64,000 nt of DNA. Source: Byssothecium circinans (taxonomy: Eukaryota > Ascomycota > Dothideomycetes > Pleosporales > Massarinaceae). A model generated the notes under the pieces. That model saw only the letters and a program-made list of their open reading frames with translations, had not been told where the DNA came from and did no database searches. The stretch lies in assembly GCA_010015675.1 (NCBI GenBank), contig ML977018.1, positions 328,205-392,204 on the forward strand. Reading direction: 5' to 3'. This document shows positions 10,564 to 23,120 of this stretch, one piece after another (position 1 is the first letter of the stretch; each line of letters starts with the position of its first letter). The position numbers and the translations under genes were made by a program.

Positions 10564-12408
10564 GCTAAAGGCGCGTGTTTGTTGACAAGGCAGGCACGGT
10601 GTCGAGAGTGAACGTGAACGACCTGACTAGCTCCAGTCTGGAGACGGGTTAACATTTTGAAACCAGAAGGAGCTTATTGGCGCTATTTAGTATAGATGTG
10701 AAGCCTTTCGTGATCCCCTTCAGATTATATAGGGAGAGTAATTCATAAGAGGGTGACGGATTGGGAGCGTGTCAGAGACCCGCGGTCCTACAACAACACA
10801 GTAGGGCCGGCTAGCTTTTGATTTAGACGTTCGATTGGATTTGTACAGATATTCGCAGTCATCAAGAGCAATTTTACATATATATCTACGAACTGGCCCC
10901 GACACGCACCGTATGAATCACACACTGGAGAGTTGGGAAAATGCAGCCCGTGTCCACGGAGGCTTTAGGAAAGGTTCTCCAACTGCGTTCTATTCATCTA
11001 GAAGCCTCTTGCCTGAGGATGGTCGTCTAGCGTCCCCTGACATGTACTCTGAAGTAGGTTGTTTGACAAAGGGTGGTATCGTGTTATCAAGGCAGCTAGT
11101 TGGGCCTGTCATTGTGTTTCGGCGCTGCTAAAGGGCGGCAATGGCAGTAGCGAGGCCTTGGTCGATCTTCCTGTATTTATTATATGGAGCAGCCTCAAAG
11201 CTCTCAATACGACCTCAAAAAATCGATAGCAGGCGGTAACATTCTTTGCTTGTTCAAGATGGAGGACTAATTTTGTTTACAATGAAAGCTTGGAGGCCTC
11301 ATATTAGCAGCATACATCAAGGGAAGCTATGATAAATTGCAAATGAAATCCAACAAAGGTTTAACACAACGTCTGAGTGAGGAATTGGGAATTTATTTAT
11401 CTATCGATATCCGAGCTTCAAACAGACAGGCTGGAAACTCCCCGCTTGTCGACAACAGGCATTTTCGCGACGTATCGTCGCTCTCGGAATACTTTTCAGA
11501 CGGATGAATGGTAGTGGAACTGTATTGCGTCAGTGTGGGGAACTTTACTCTGGCTCAGACCTCACCGTTGCATGTTTGTGCTGTGTGGACTGGTTGCTTT
11601 CTGTTCTTCTGTTCTGAGCGCGGGGTGACCCGCAAGATCGTCCATGTGCGCGGGCTTGTGTAAGTGAAAGTTACGATATGTGGTGAGAGAACAAACAGGA
11701 GGTGGGCGGTAATCTTCGAAGTTTGCCTGGACTTGGCGGGATGTTTGGTCGGAAGGCGCGAGGCAGCCATCCATGTAGGCTCTAGATGTCCCTTTGCCGT
11801 TGAAATCGCCTGAGGGGACGGGAGTATGCTGTAATGCTGCTGTTTTGGTCTATTGAGGTCAGCTCTGCGAGAGAAAGGACCGGTCACTTACTGTGTGCTC
11901 TTACCGTAACAGCGTCTTTGTGTTGTGGACTACGAGGTCCGAGTTTGAGAGCATTTTTTGTGAGGAAGAGCGGTTTACTAGATGTGCTATATTCTGTTTT
12001 TTAGGGCTGTAGATGCTCCCTGAGTCCCTGGTCAGGCCAAAAACGCTTCCTTGGTGGAGGTGAACTGGAGCGAGGGTTCAGATGAAGGCAGTGCCCGTCC
12101 GAGTCAAGACGTTTCCCCCCGAAGACTGTACGTATGCTTTCCATTTGTTCCGAGCATACTGCATCCACGATTTGATGTGTGAGTGGCGGCGTTGCTGTTT
12201 TCCTGTCCCAAAGGCGCACCATTGAGCGCCCTCCTATCTTAACTAGAGTAGTTTGCGGATAAATTTTCGGCAGATAACACCCATGCCATCCAGCCAGAGT
12301 CATTTTAGGACTTTTAGTTTATCTTCTTCACAGCCTTACATCATCTGAACAAAGCTTCGAGCCTCCATCTTCTCGGCGGCGAGAGTGAGCTGGGTTCGTT
12401 GGCGCGTC

Positions 12409-12417
12409 GCTAGCGCG
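12409..12417 (+). promoter_or_regulatory. CTAGCGCG motif upstream of orphan gene III
   Basis: GCTAGCGCG lies 52-60 bp before ATG 12469 (or about 80 bp before the alternative ATG 12493). It sits in a short near-palindrome, GTCGCTAGCGCGAC. Confidence 0.35.
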
Positions 12418-12468
12418 ACATTTTGCTTGGCAGGGCCATAATAAGAAAACTTCTCGAGCTCGCACTCG

Positions 12469-14578
12469 ATGTCACCACCACCAACTACCATCATGTCTGG
12501 AGACGCCAACCCCCCCGGTATGAGTACGGCCGGCGGCTCTGCCGCCCCAAACCTTCAACAATTTACAGCACGACAGAACCTAGATTCGCAGTCCGCCTCA
12601 GAAAACGCGTCCAGGAAAACAGACCACTCCACAGTCTTTTTGCAAGGCCAGCTACAGGCAGCACCCGAGCAATCCAATTCACAGTCGACATTGAGAGCAG
12701 CTTCGTGTGCTAGCCTAAAGGCCCTTCCACAGGAACACAGAGAGGTGAAGCTTGCTGCTGATAAATGTTGGAATGTCCACCCACTAACATCTTCCAAGAA
12801 ACAGTCTCAAGACGAGCGGTTCGAGATCCGGAACCCGTCGCTTCCTCTAATGGCGAGCAAGCTCGAGGATCCGCGAGAGTTACCAATGCCCATCAACTAC
12901 AGCGACACTAAATCAGCCTTCAAGGACCTTACTTCTCGAGTCCGGAATCCAACACTAGCACAGCACAATTCGGTCGCCTTCCTCCAGGACAATATGACAC
13001 GGGACCGAAATATAATTGAGATGCTCGGAGAGGAGCTCAAACAGCGAAGCTGGGCCATCGACAAGCAACAGGACTACATAGATATGCTGGAAGCACGTGA
13101 CGCACACCGCGATCAAGTCGAAACAGAGCTCCGTCTTCAGCTCGCCCAGAAACAGATCAAAGAAGACAAGCATGCCGCTCCATATAACGAACACAGGAAG
13201 ATCGATGAGCGCTTGGCAACCGCTGTCGACTTGATCCAGAAGCGACGATTTGCCGCTATCAAGGTAAAAGATGCTATCGATCAAATAGTAGAGCTGTATG
13301 GCACGGAGCGTGATCGGATGGCTCTCGACCCTGTTATTACAGATGACTTCGGAATGGCCGTACGAAAGGCAATACTGGATGATTGTTCAGGTGCATTCAA
13401 AGCAGCTGGACTTATCTGCCTGGCTGAACAGGATGTCGAGGCCCAGGAAAAGGCCTTGAGGGCATTGTCAGACATGCGTGTGTACATCCAGGGCCAGGGC
13501 AAGTCAGACTACTTCGAGCGCTTCATTCAGCCTCATATTACAGCCGTAAAGGACAGCTTCAAAAACCAGCTCATTTCAGTCTGTCAAAGATAGACTCGAC
13601 CTCAGTGCGTACACAGAAGGCCTCATTCACGGCATCGCGAAGCGTAGCAATGCCAAGGCCGAGAAGCTCGGCAAAGCAGACTGGTACCGCGGTTGGCGGG
13701 AGGCGGAGGATGTATGGTCTGAAGCATATACGGAACTGGCAATAGAGAGCGAATTCAACGTCGCTCTTGGTTTCCATAAGGCTTGCAACCTTTACGTCCG
13801 GCTAGCGGCCCAACAGCACAATGTCGACAGCTTCGGTGATGTCGCCGCTACCATGGCCAAAATTTACGGTGCCAACGTTCGGCATTACGTATCACCAAAG
13901 GAATACTTCCGGTTGAAGAGCCTCGCATACGTCCCCTTACCAGTAAAACCAGGACCCGCCAGTGAGTTGTGGGCGCCATACTTCAAAATGGCGATCGGAG
14001 CATACAATGAACCCGATCCGACTATGTCGACGTTCAGTATCTCTGTGCCAGATCTTCTGCCCAAGGCACCGGCGGACCGCGCGATAGTGAACAGTGGCCG
14101 CGGTGGCGCATATGGTCTGAGCAGGCCATCACGACAGGCCGTAGGGCGAGCAGCAGGGTCAAAAGATATCCAGCCTCAGTCTCAACACCAGCCCACAACA
14201 ACATATCCGACGCAGCCGCCGGCACAGCACGTCAATCAACCCCAGCCGACGCAGCCGACGCAGCCGCTGGCTACCTAGCCCCAGCCTGTTCATTCAGTCC
14301 AGCTACCGGCACAGCAATTAAATCAACCCCAGCCCATACAGTCAACGCAGCCGCTAGCCACCCAACTCCAGCCTGATCATCCAACGCAGCTGCCGGCACA
14401 GCAAGTCAATCAGCTCGGGCCAAATTGGGTGATGCAGTCGCTGGGACTTCAACCACAGCCAACGCAGTCGAATGTGCAGTTCCCGCAAGTTATTCAACCT
14501 CAGCCGGTTGAACCAGCACAGGCTGCGACGCCCTCGACATTAGACGAGTTGCTCAACAGCCTCACTGCTCCCCGTTAA
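12469..14578 (+). pseudogene. Orphan gene III: coiled-coil protein with Gln/Pro-rich tail, broken by a frame break and in-frame TAG
   Basis: From ATG 12469 (or 12493) a frame runs to TAG 13591-13593. A second frame continues it from about 13580 (SVKDRLDLSAYTEGLIHGIA). The shift is explained by a 1-nt indel, by a 34-nt GTAAAG...TTTCAG segment that is very short for an intron, or by a 100-nt intron 13480-13579 with a weak GTGTAC donor. The second frame reaches an in-frame TAG at 14276-14278 and then stays open for 99 more codons to TAA 14576-14578. Residues about 170-260 are a long charged coiled coil (NIIEMLGEELKQRSWAIDKQ). The tail, before and after the TAG, is one continuous Gln/Pro repeat (QPTQPTQPLAT, QPIQSTQPLATQLQP). 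A neighbouring repeat unit has CAA CTC CAG where this one has TAG CCC CAG, so the TAG most simply replaces a Gln codon. No known family. Confidence 0.55.
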
Positions 14579-17023
14579 AGTCGCGGGGCTGATTTTGACG
14601 CGCTCAACCATATGTATGGAGCGTAGGAAGTGAGCTGTCGCGTCTGCCACCCTCAAAACGGCGCATGTGTCCATTGGAACATGCGGTCAATCATAATTAG
14701 CTAGGCCACATGGCTAGCTAGATTTTACATGAATGAGAGCCATACTGGTCTCATTGCTTTCACGTGGGAATTCGGATAGATAGATAAAATATCACCTTCC
14801 CACTTTTACAAAATGCCAATTCCACGGTGACATGTTTCTGCGGTGATTTGTTACACGTTTCGTTTTTGATGTCGCGAGGCCGCCCGTTCTATGTTGAGCG
14901 AACCTCAAGCCCCAGCCCGCAGTGGTGTTACAACTGCGATTACCCCCGCAAAGTAGATTCTACAACTGATGCTTCGAGATAACGTCGAAGAAATAATCGT
15001 GAACGCAGCGAGCCGAAAGAATGGTTGTCGTGATTGGTCCCGCCATCGATGTTCACGAGATACAAGTCAGCCGTGAAGGCACCTTAGCCATCATCGTGTC
15101 AGTACACCTATGTAAATGTACCACGGACCTCATAGGTGAAATAGATGTAAGGATTCAAGCTACCACAGGGCGACCTGATGAGTTCCAGTCACGTGTAAAT
15201 TATGGCAACGGTCCCAGGGCCAGTACATGTGCGTAGATTTCTCCAAACTACCAATATATCAACACGGAGCCTGTTCAACTTCAAGGTACAATACTTAGTT
15301 AGCTCCCTTCCTCTTCAGCTATCCAAAAGTATCTTCACTTTACGACGATGATGAAGGGATATAGCGCATATGTGATTGAACCTCATCTAGCCACGATGTG
15401 GTAGATCATCATAATTCGAATACTCGGTAACTGGCCTTCTTTCTTCACCGATCACGGCTGCCTTTTATTCCGCGTAGTAGCATGAGGTCTTCAAATTAGC
15501 GCATTGTAGCAACTACCCCGTGCCTGTCAGTATGTAAGACCTATCGCAACACAGGACGGAATGAACGGAATGAGCGAGTTCGGTGGATTGCAGACTCGGG
15601 CTGGTGCAAAGAATTACATGCTGATGTCTTTGAAGCTTGTATTGGATTTCATCATACTAGATCGAAAGAGTAATTCCCACAAATGGCCATGTATGCAGTC
15701 CTATCGCCTGAAGCAGAAGCTTCGTCAAGGACGCATTAAAAAAGTGTCGAACATGCGGCCTTCACAGTCCCAGTCCGTTCGACGTTGACTTCCTTCAACA
15801 ACGCCCAGTGATTCAAGATATCAATAAATGTCACACTACACGGACTGGATCCATGTTGTATCTTTTTCTCGCAGGCTCCACACGAGGAGCACCATTTTTT
15901 TCGATGCGGTCGCGGTACCGTTTCGGAGGTGGACAATGTTGCGACGAGATAGGGTCGACGTTGGGAGGAGTATCGGCATCGGCACAGGCATCGGCATACG
16001 CATCGACGTCATCTGGAAAACAATTCGTGTGTAATGCGTCAGAAACGAAAAGGAGAAGAGACATCGGGATTTAGACCGAATTGCCATCATTCGCCACCCA
16101 CACAGCCCGGTGATGCAGTGTCATTGTCTACCAACCACGCTGCAGATTTCCAAATATCAAAGACCTGGTTTTGCTGAGCTACTTGGAACAGCTAGGCCCA
16201 TCGCCACGCGGTGAACGATAGCAGAATTCGCTCCATGACGTATATAGGGCGGCTGGACACGAGAAGCTTCTTGAGAGCGTCCTAGCTGATACGAGGAACT
16301 GGACGCTTTCCCCGAGCGCGGGCGGGCGGCGGGTGTTTGAAACTGCGCAGCTCGTGCGTGTTACAGACGGCTAGGAGGGATCGGTTCAGTGCCCGGCTGC
16401 TTGCCGTATAGCAAGGCGGAATGTGTTTATATACATGAAGCTTTTTGCAACCTTGCTCCGAGCAATCGTATGCGCGCCCCAAGATCACAGGTGGAGGAAA
16501 GACAAAAGACACAACCAGAGACATGGGGAGACGGGAACACGGGCTCCTCTTCATGTGGACGCCCCATATGCAGCTCGCGAAACTCGGAGGACCCGCTGAA
16601 CAAAGCCCCTAGGGGTCTGCGGAGGTCGTGGAGAGTCTGTATGTGCCATCTTCTGCGTAGATGTGTGTGTGGTTGATTGGTTGATTGGTATTGATCCACG
16701 TCCTGATATATGTGGGCGAAGACGTAGGACAGGTAAGGCTAGGGTACAAGGACATGGGCCGAATCCATCCTGTCGGCACAAATCCCAAACAACTGGTGTA
16801 TATAAAGCCGAGTGTTAAGCCAAGAGCAACAGCATAGGATAATTGGCCTCCAGATTGCCGGGTGCGTACGTCGATATATACCTGTGCCGCTTTGTCACCG
16901 TAATATAGCGTGATACACATGCGGGGGCACGTTCGTCGTGTCTGCTTGTATCGCATTGGTGGTAAAGCAATGCGGACCTCCACCAAAGCGCAGACTACAT
17001 GTGGCGATATTGTTCGAGGGAAG

Positions 17024-20000
17024 GTATATATATGTGTGTGTTTATGAGTTTTTTTCGGAGAGGAGACAGATTCTCCACGACATCCGAAACATCGTTCATT
17101 CCCGTGGTTGTGAAATGAACGGATAAGGTGTGAGAATAGGGAAACCCGGTCAGACCATTCTTGCCGGCGTCCCTGCTTCGTCTACATGGATCTGGCGAGA
17201 TGATCCCAGAACGTCTCCTCTGTATCACCGGTCGCCGCGCTCGAATCGACTATAACGCTTCCATTATAGCGGAACACCTATCTCCAAGTCAGTTGAGCTC
17301 GCTTCTGCTTTGAAATGCCGTCGCGGTAGGCTTACTCTAGTGAGCGTCAGGCAACCACTTGCGATCGTCCTGGCCTTGTAGGCAAATATGTGCGTCAGAT
17401 GAATATCGTACTAGCGACGGGTTTTCCGAGGATTTTCGCAGCATGGGCTTGTTGCGTCATAATGGCGATATCCGTGGCATAGCGAGCATCTGCTCTTGAC
17501 TGCGCCGATTCCTGTTGGGTATCGTGCAGCTGGCCCTAGAGGACTGTGGTGTCCTAGTCACGCAGCGTAAGGCGAGCCTCATAGTCGGCACCCTGACGCT
17601 GTAACGTGTTCGCAGCAGAATTTTGGGAGAGAACGTACGGCGATATCTGTAGCATGACGAACATCTGCTTTTGACTGCGCCGATTCCTGCTGCGACCTCG
17701 TATTGCTGTTCCTTTGCACGGAACCTTATAAAGTCAGTGAATGGTGAACCAAAAAGGGAAGGACGGATACACGTACAACGTTGGGGGACCAATCCATCAC
17801 ATATATATAACGCCCACCAAATCTGCCAGTCTTCCCTGCGCACACGGACAAAGATAGCAAGGTCGGACATTGTACAATGCAGCAGAAAAAGGAAGGAAAG
17901 CGCTGTCGGGAACAACATCCGTCTCCAAGGGAAGCGATGTTGGAGAAGTGTGGTTGATCCAGAGGCTCGATCGTTCCAATACTGGAATACCCGATAGAGC
18001 CTCCTCTCCTCCTCGCATCTCATACAATCCATCGTGGAATCCATGGATTGCCTCTAGAGATATAATGGCGCTGGGTGCGGTCGCTGGTGTGCTGTGTGCT
18101 TTTCCTCTTGTGTGTTCCCTTTTCCGGGTACACATTTGCGGATGTGGGAGCAGCAATAGATCTGTCAAAAGGGTTGGACAGATGCCATCGCTCGCGAATT
18201 GTACCGGAAGCACAGTCTAGCCGCTGGGGTGGATGAAGTCGGGGGTCCGAAAAAGGACATATATACACCCGGTGAGCGGGCCACCATATATATACATATA
18301 GCCAATATATACAAAGGCAATCCATCCAGGCAGATTCTCCTCTTCGCCGCACAAGTCTAAAGACCGGCAAAAATTGTATGCGTGAGGGTGAGGATGAGGG
18401 TTTGCAAGTATATAGGAGGGTGTTGAAACGACGCTGGCCAAAGCGGGCGAGGTGAAGCGAGAGCAACCAAACCATTCAGGCATTATAGCGAGCTGTATCG
18501 GCTATCATTCCGTACATGTGCATACGTGTTTCCGGGTCGCTGAACACGGGATCTAGTCTTCGTAGGCAGTGCCAGGTGCTCAGTTACCAACTAGACAACC
18601 GGCTGGAGGCGGGTTCGACGGATTAGGCATTAAACGCAGGATACCGGCGGCGAAGAACCTAGAGGGGTAAATTGACTGTATAAGGCAGCAGTGAAGTCGT
18701 ATATAAAAATCCCAATGCGTAAACCTTGGAGGGTGAAAGCGTGAATGATAATCGTCACCGTGCCGCCGGCACCAGAGACGGTAGTCATGGTCTGCTCTTT
18801 ATATATAGAGAAGACATGAGGAACCAACTCCGGTCGTGCCGTGAGCCTTCTTCGGGGAAGAAAAGCCGGACCTGTGCCATTCCCGTATGCCGCCCAAGAA
18901 AGCGCGTGCAGAGACGGAGAATATATAGTAAAGAAGCAGAAACGAAAGGTATATTTGATGTCCATATTCGAGCTTCCGTTGCAATGTTGCGTTTTTTCTT
19001 GTGCTTGGGAGTGAGGTTCCTTCCGAGCTAAAATGTTGCATATTCATTAGGTAACCAGGTGGTCGTAGGATCGGACATGCTAGTGTTTCTTGCTTAGTGT
19101 GGATGGGACGTCGCAGGTGGGCTTCTCGTGAGCTGGTTCGGTTTGGCAGAGAGGCTGGGAAGATCCGAAACGTTCGAGATCTGCCACTGAGGGGACTATG
19201 CCACCCAAGCTGCGAATGCGTGCGCATCATTCCGAATCCTAGGAAAATGAGCGAAATTCCGAATGCCTCTTTGGAAGAGAGGCCGGGTCCGTGTGATTCC
19301 GATGTATGCTCCATAGCAGCCTGGCAGGGACGAAGTACACATGGTATATATAAAGCACCGGAGCCAAAAAGTACCGTCTGTGGAACTCAGCAAGAAGGCC
19401 ATGCCACCTAGTCTGTGAATGCGTCCGCATCAATCTGAATCCTAGAGTAAAAGAATAGGAGCCGGGTCCGTGCCATTCTGGCATGTGGTCCATAGCAGCC
19501 TGGTAGTGACGGAGTGCAAATTGTATATATATCAAACCACCGGAGCCGAGAGGCACCGTCCGTGGAAGAGAAGCAATAAGGCCGTGCAATTCAATCTTCG
19601 AATGCGTCCGCATCATTCCGACTCCCAGGGGAATCGGTATCCATTTCGGTGGAGTGCCGTTCCTGTTCTTTGACGAACAAGCTGCGTCTGTGCGATTCCC
19701 GTACGTGGTCTACCGCGGCTTGGTAGTGACGGAGTGCAAATGGTATATATATCAAACCACCGGAGCCGAGAGGCACAGTCCGTGGAAGAGAAGCAATAAG
19801 GCCGTGTAATCCAATCTTCGAATGCATTCGCATCCTTCCGACTCCCAGGGGAATGAATGAGCGGAATCCCGACGAAAACGCCTGCAACACCACATGAACG
19901 CTTCGCCTTGTACGGATCCTTCGTCGGCTATATATATATTCCTCTGTGATCTCGCACGGAAAAACATGGCGGGTTCGATGCCTTGGGTTGGTCTTACGTA

Positions 20001-23000
20001 GCCGCAGCAAGCCGTTCCGCGTCCAGTATTTCTCTCGCGAATATCGGGCAGAAGAGTGTGGGGGAAGGAAAAGAACCACAGAGAAGACAACCTATGCTAG
20101 TGTTTCCTCTCGCGGGCACGGCCAAGCATGAGATGAGAGGAAGGTCTTCTCACCCATCAGCCATTACGATGTTGACGACGCTTCCAGTCTCTGGGTACGA
20201 CTGAGGGTTGACAGCTCGTGAGAGGATGTGTGATGTTGCTGTATATATATAGAGGTGACATCGACGAACGTAAACCTACCCCTGATTTGGAGTCTCTGCC
20301 TCTCGTTTCTCTCTCTGTTCTTCTGCGGCAACGAACCCGGCGTTCCCGACCAGCACGGGACAACCTAACTGGCGACGTAGGGTGTGTTCCAGGGGGGGTG
20401 GCTGGTGTGTTGGTCGGGACGGCGAAGTAGACGCCGTTCGCTTTGGTATGTCCGCCGTTGCACGACACAGATGTAGAGTGCAGTACACTGATTACGCAGT
20501 AGGGCCTTGAGTAGATTGGCGTTAGTACAGCTGCGCACGGAGAAAGGAGGGAAGATGGAAGAACAACGTACCCTGCGCACTTCCGTGGTTGTATGCTGGG
20601 GTAGTGTACAGTGCCATCCTTTTTCGATGAGCTTTCACACGGCCACTAGGGACATCCATCAGGCAAGAAGTAAATCGTGCCAGCGCCGTATGACCTAGCG
20701 AAGGCATCCAGTACTCTGCTCTGATATCCGCCTTGGAGTCTCCCCGTGTGTGAAGGCCGTATATCGTATACCGTATACAGTGTATATATAGAACACGGGC
20801 GCCGAGAGAAAGCGACCGAGCAGAAGCATGATCAGTATCGCATGCTCTGCCCAAGCCATGGGCGAAGCGGAAAGAACATGGGTACGTAGAGGCGTCGTCC
20901 ACTGCATCATGCTCATCGTCTCCAACTGTATCAAGCTCACCGCCCCTGCCTTCAGCAACGTTGTCATCTCCGCCAGCGCGGGCCCTGCTTCGGAGATTGT
21001 ACGGCGACATGTTGTCTGTAGCACCAGTGTGTTGTTTAGCGGTGGTAGCGAGAAGACGAACGACTGCGACGTGACAAACGGCCCTTGGACTCGAGGTACG
21101 TAGAGAGCATCGATGTCCTTTTCGGTGAGAGGCGCATCCCGCCTGCCGCGTCTCTGCTGCCAGCCATCGGAACTTGGATGGTTCGGAAACTCATACCAGA
21201 AGATATGCAGGGCATGTATATATAGTGCGGATGACAATTGGTCGGACCGGCTGCGTAAGTCAGCTGCCGCTGCCGCAACCGCTGTGTGGAATCAGTACAA
21301 GTACCTAGGTACGCAAAGGGTGATGTGAACTGAACCACTTTGTGAAAAAACTTACAGGCATAATCGATAATGGCAGCTGCAACGAGCAGCTTGGATGTGA
21401 TGGGAGCTCAGATTCATCCATAATATAGAGGGCAGGTGTGGAGCCCCAAGGAAGAATGATTATCTTCTTCTGAGTTGGAGGCGGATACTGACAGGGCTGG
21501 TGACATGGCCGGGCGCATACCGACACATGTAGACTTGATACGTTAGCAAAAACAAAACGCGTTGGATTGGAGATATGGAGATTTGTCTCATTTCCCGGTA
21601 TCATGGTAGAAGCTCCGGTGGTCATTGCAATTGAGGACAAGGCAGTTCACCGACGACAGGGGCGGGGGGATTAACCAACGATGCGGATGAAGGGTTACTC
21701 ACTGCAACCTGAGTGGAGTCAGTAAAGGAACTGTACATATGTACCACAACCGATGGCCACTGAAGTATTTAGGGAGAACTTACAAGGCCCACGAACGGAT
21801 CAGGAGGGTTTCGGATGATGAGTGGTCTCAACCGGTAGGTGCAGTATATATATAAAGTACGGCAGGATCTGAATCCCGTCCGCCCGTTGAAATCGACTGG
21901 AAGGAAGACATCCACACGCTTGCGTATGTGGTTGCGAGATCTGTGAAGGCGATCTTCGAAAGAAGATCCTCTATGGATCCGGCAGAAGCCACATCGACGG
22001 GCTGGGTGGCAATATCGGAGAGGCCAGGTCAACGCGATATATATAGTGCAGGGGAAAGGATGTAAGGACTAGCTGAATTTGGAAGACGATTCCCGTCCCG
22101 TCTTCACATCCATGATTGGTTCCCAGCCTTCTCCTGCTCCACTCCTACGGCAGGTTGGGGCGAAAGACCGAGCGATGCATATAACGTCGACTGGAGGCCA
22201 TGCCAGGAATTGAGATGGTCTGTAGAAGGTTTCTCCATCCTGGCCTCGCATCCATGATGAGATGCTCCGAGACGCTTCACGCCTTGACCGATCGGGGATC
22301 TCGAAAGGACGAGTCTGCCAGATGAACGCTTGTTCGCCGCTTTCATGTGGTGGTGTCCACTGCTTGTACCCAAAATGACTGCATTAGCGGATATTGCAGG
22401 ATGATTGAGGGAGGTACGGTACATGGGTAAGGGCATGGGGAGTTGGGTATCAGAAGTCAAGGGCTGGGGGCACACTCATACTCACACTCACACCCACGGC
22501 GTATAAAGGGACCAGGACCACGAGTGACTTGTCCCCAAGCCAAGAGAGGCTCACCAGATGAATCGATGCGCTCATTGGCGTATTCTGGAAGGTCCCGCCC
22601 CGCGCGTCTTTCTGATCGGTGTCGACGAGGTGGGTAAGTCGAACCGGGCGGGCGCCAGGCCTATCGTCGTGTCAGCACTGTACATCAATCTTCAATCTTC
22701 TCACTCCTCACGCCCATCTCCACCTCCTATCATGAGCACGGAGCAGCAAGGTGTGAGCATCGGTACTTACAAATCCCTCATCGGCGATTCGTCCCCTTCG
22801 ACTTCTGCCTCCTCCTCTCTGCCCTATATATATAGAAATTTCTTCGGTTCCAATGTCCGATATCACCGACTCAACAGTTCGATGACATCTCGCATCTCAC
22901 ACCAGCACCGGGCCCAGAGCCTATGTGGTTCGTGCGGACGTTATGCCGCTCAAAGGCCAAAGACGCGAAGGTGAGGGCCTGAGATTGGGTTTCCCCGGCG

Positions 23001-23120
23001 AGGGCGAGGGCGAGGCGTTGGTGTAGAGGTAAGCGTGAGAGAGAGGGTGCGTGGGATTATATAGGAGGGGGAGGGTAAGCTGGAGTAGCTGAGCGCGATG
23101 ACGCGTACACATATATATAT
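17024..23120 (+). repeat. Series of dispersed TATATATA motifs
   Basis: TATATATA occurs near 17024, 17802, 18291, 18800, 19345, 19524, 19744, 19929, 20242, 20783, 21217, 21845, 22037, 22825 and 23112, spaced mostly 150-700 bp apart in sequence of otherwise mixed composition. Many copies read GTATATATATAG or TATATATAAAG on the plus strand, so they resemble isolated TATA boxes rather than a microsatellite. For a mixed-composition 6-kb stretch, well under one copy is expected. No ORF begins at a consistent distance from them. They could be promoters of non-coding transcripts or relics of a repeated element. Confidence 0.55.
19185..19855. repeat. Tandem repeat, about 183-220 bp per unit, each with a TATA octamer
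   Basis: Units are marked by GAATGCGTCCGCATCATTCC-like blocks at 19214, 19417, 19600 and 19820. Within each unit the order is constant: that block, then CGGGTCCGTGCCATTC-like, then AGCAGCCTGGTAGTGACGGA-like, then the TATA octamer (19345, 19524, 19744), then CACCGGAGCCGAGAGGCACC-like sequence, then AAGCAATAAGGCCGTG. Units two and three are the most alike; the fourth is truncated. A diverged relative of the post-TATA block follows the TATA at 20783 (CGGGCGCCGAGAG), so the unit may once have been more widespread. Confidence 0.75.

Larger units (their letters stand above)
10487..12468. other. Intergenic stretch between divergent orphan genes II and III
   Basis: About 2 kb separates the divergently transcribed genes. 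GCTAGCGTG lies at 10555-10563 (about 70 bp before gene II) and GCTAGCGCG at 12409-12417 (about 55 bp before gene III). Minus-strand frames at 11555-11887 and 12001-12303 are open, but I see no homology and no convincing splice structure. Confidence 0.35.

Noticed and set aside
20522..21010. Minus-strand ORF starting SPYNLRSRARAG, like the polyprotein motif of some retroelements.
   Set aside because: No zinc knuckle, protease or reverse transcriptase follows. The rest crosses the TATA-containing repeat region without recognisable domains.
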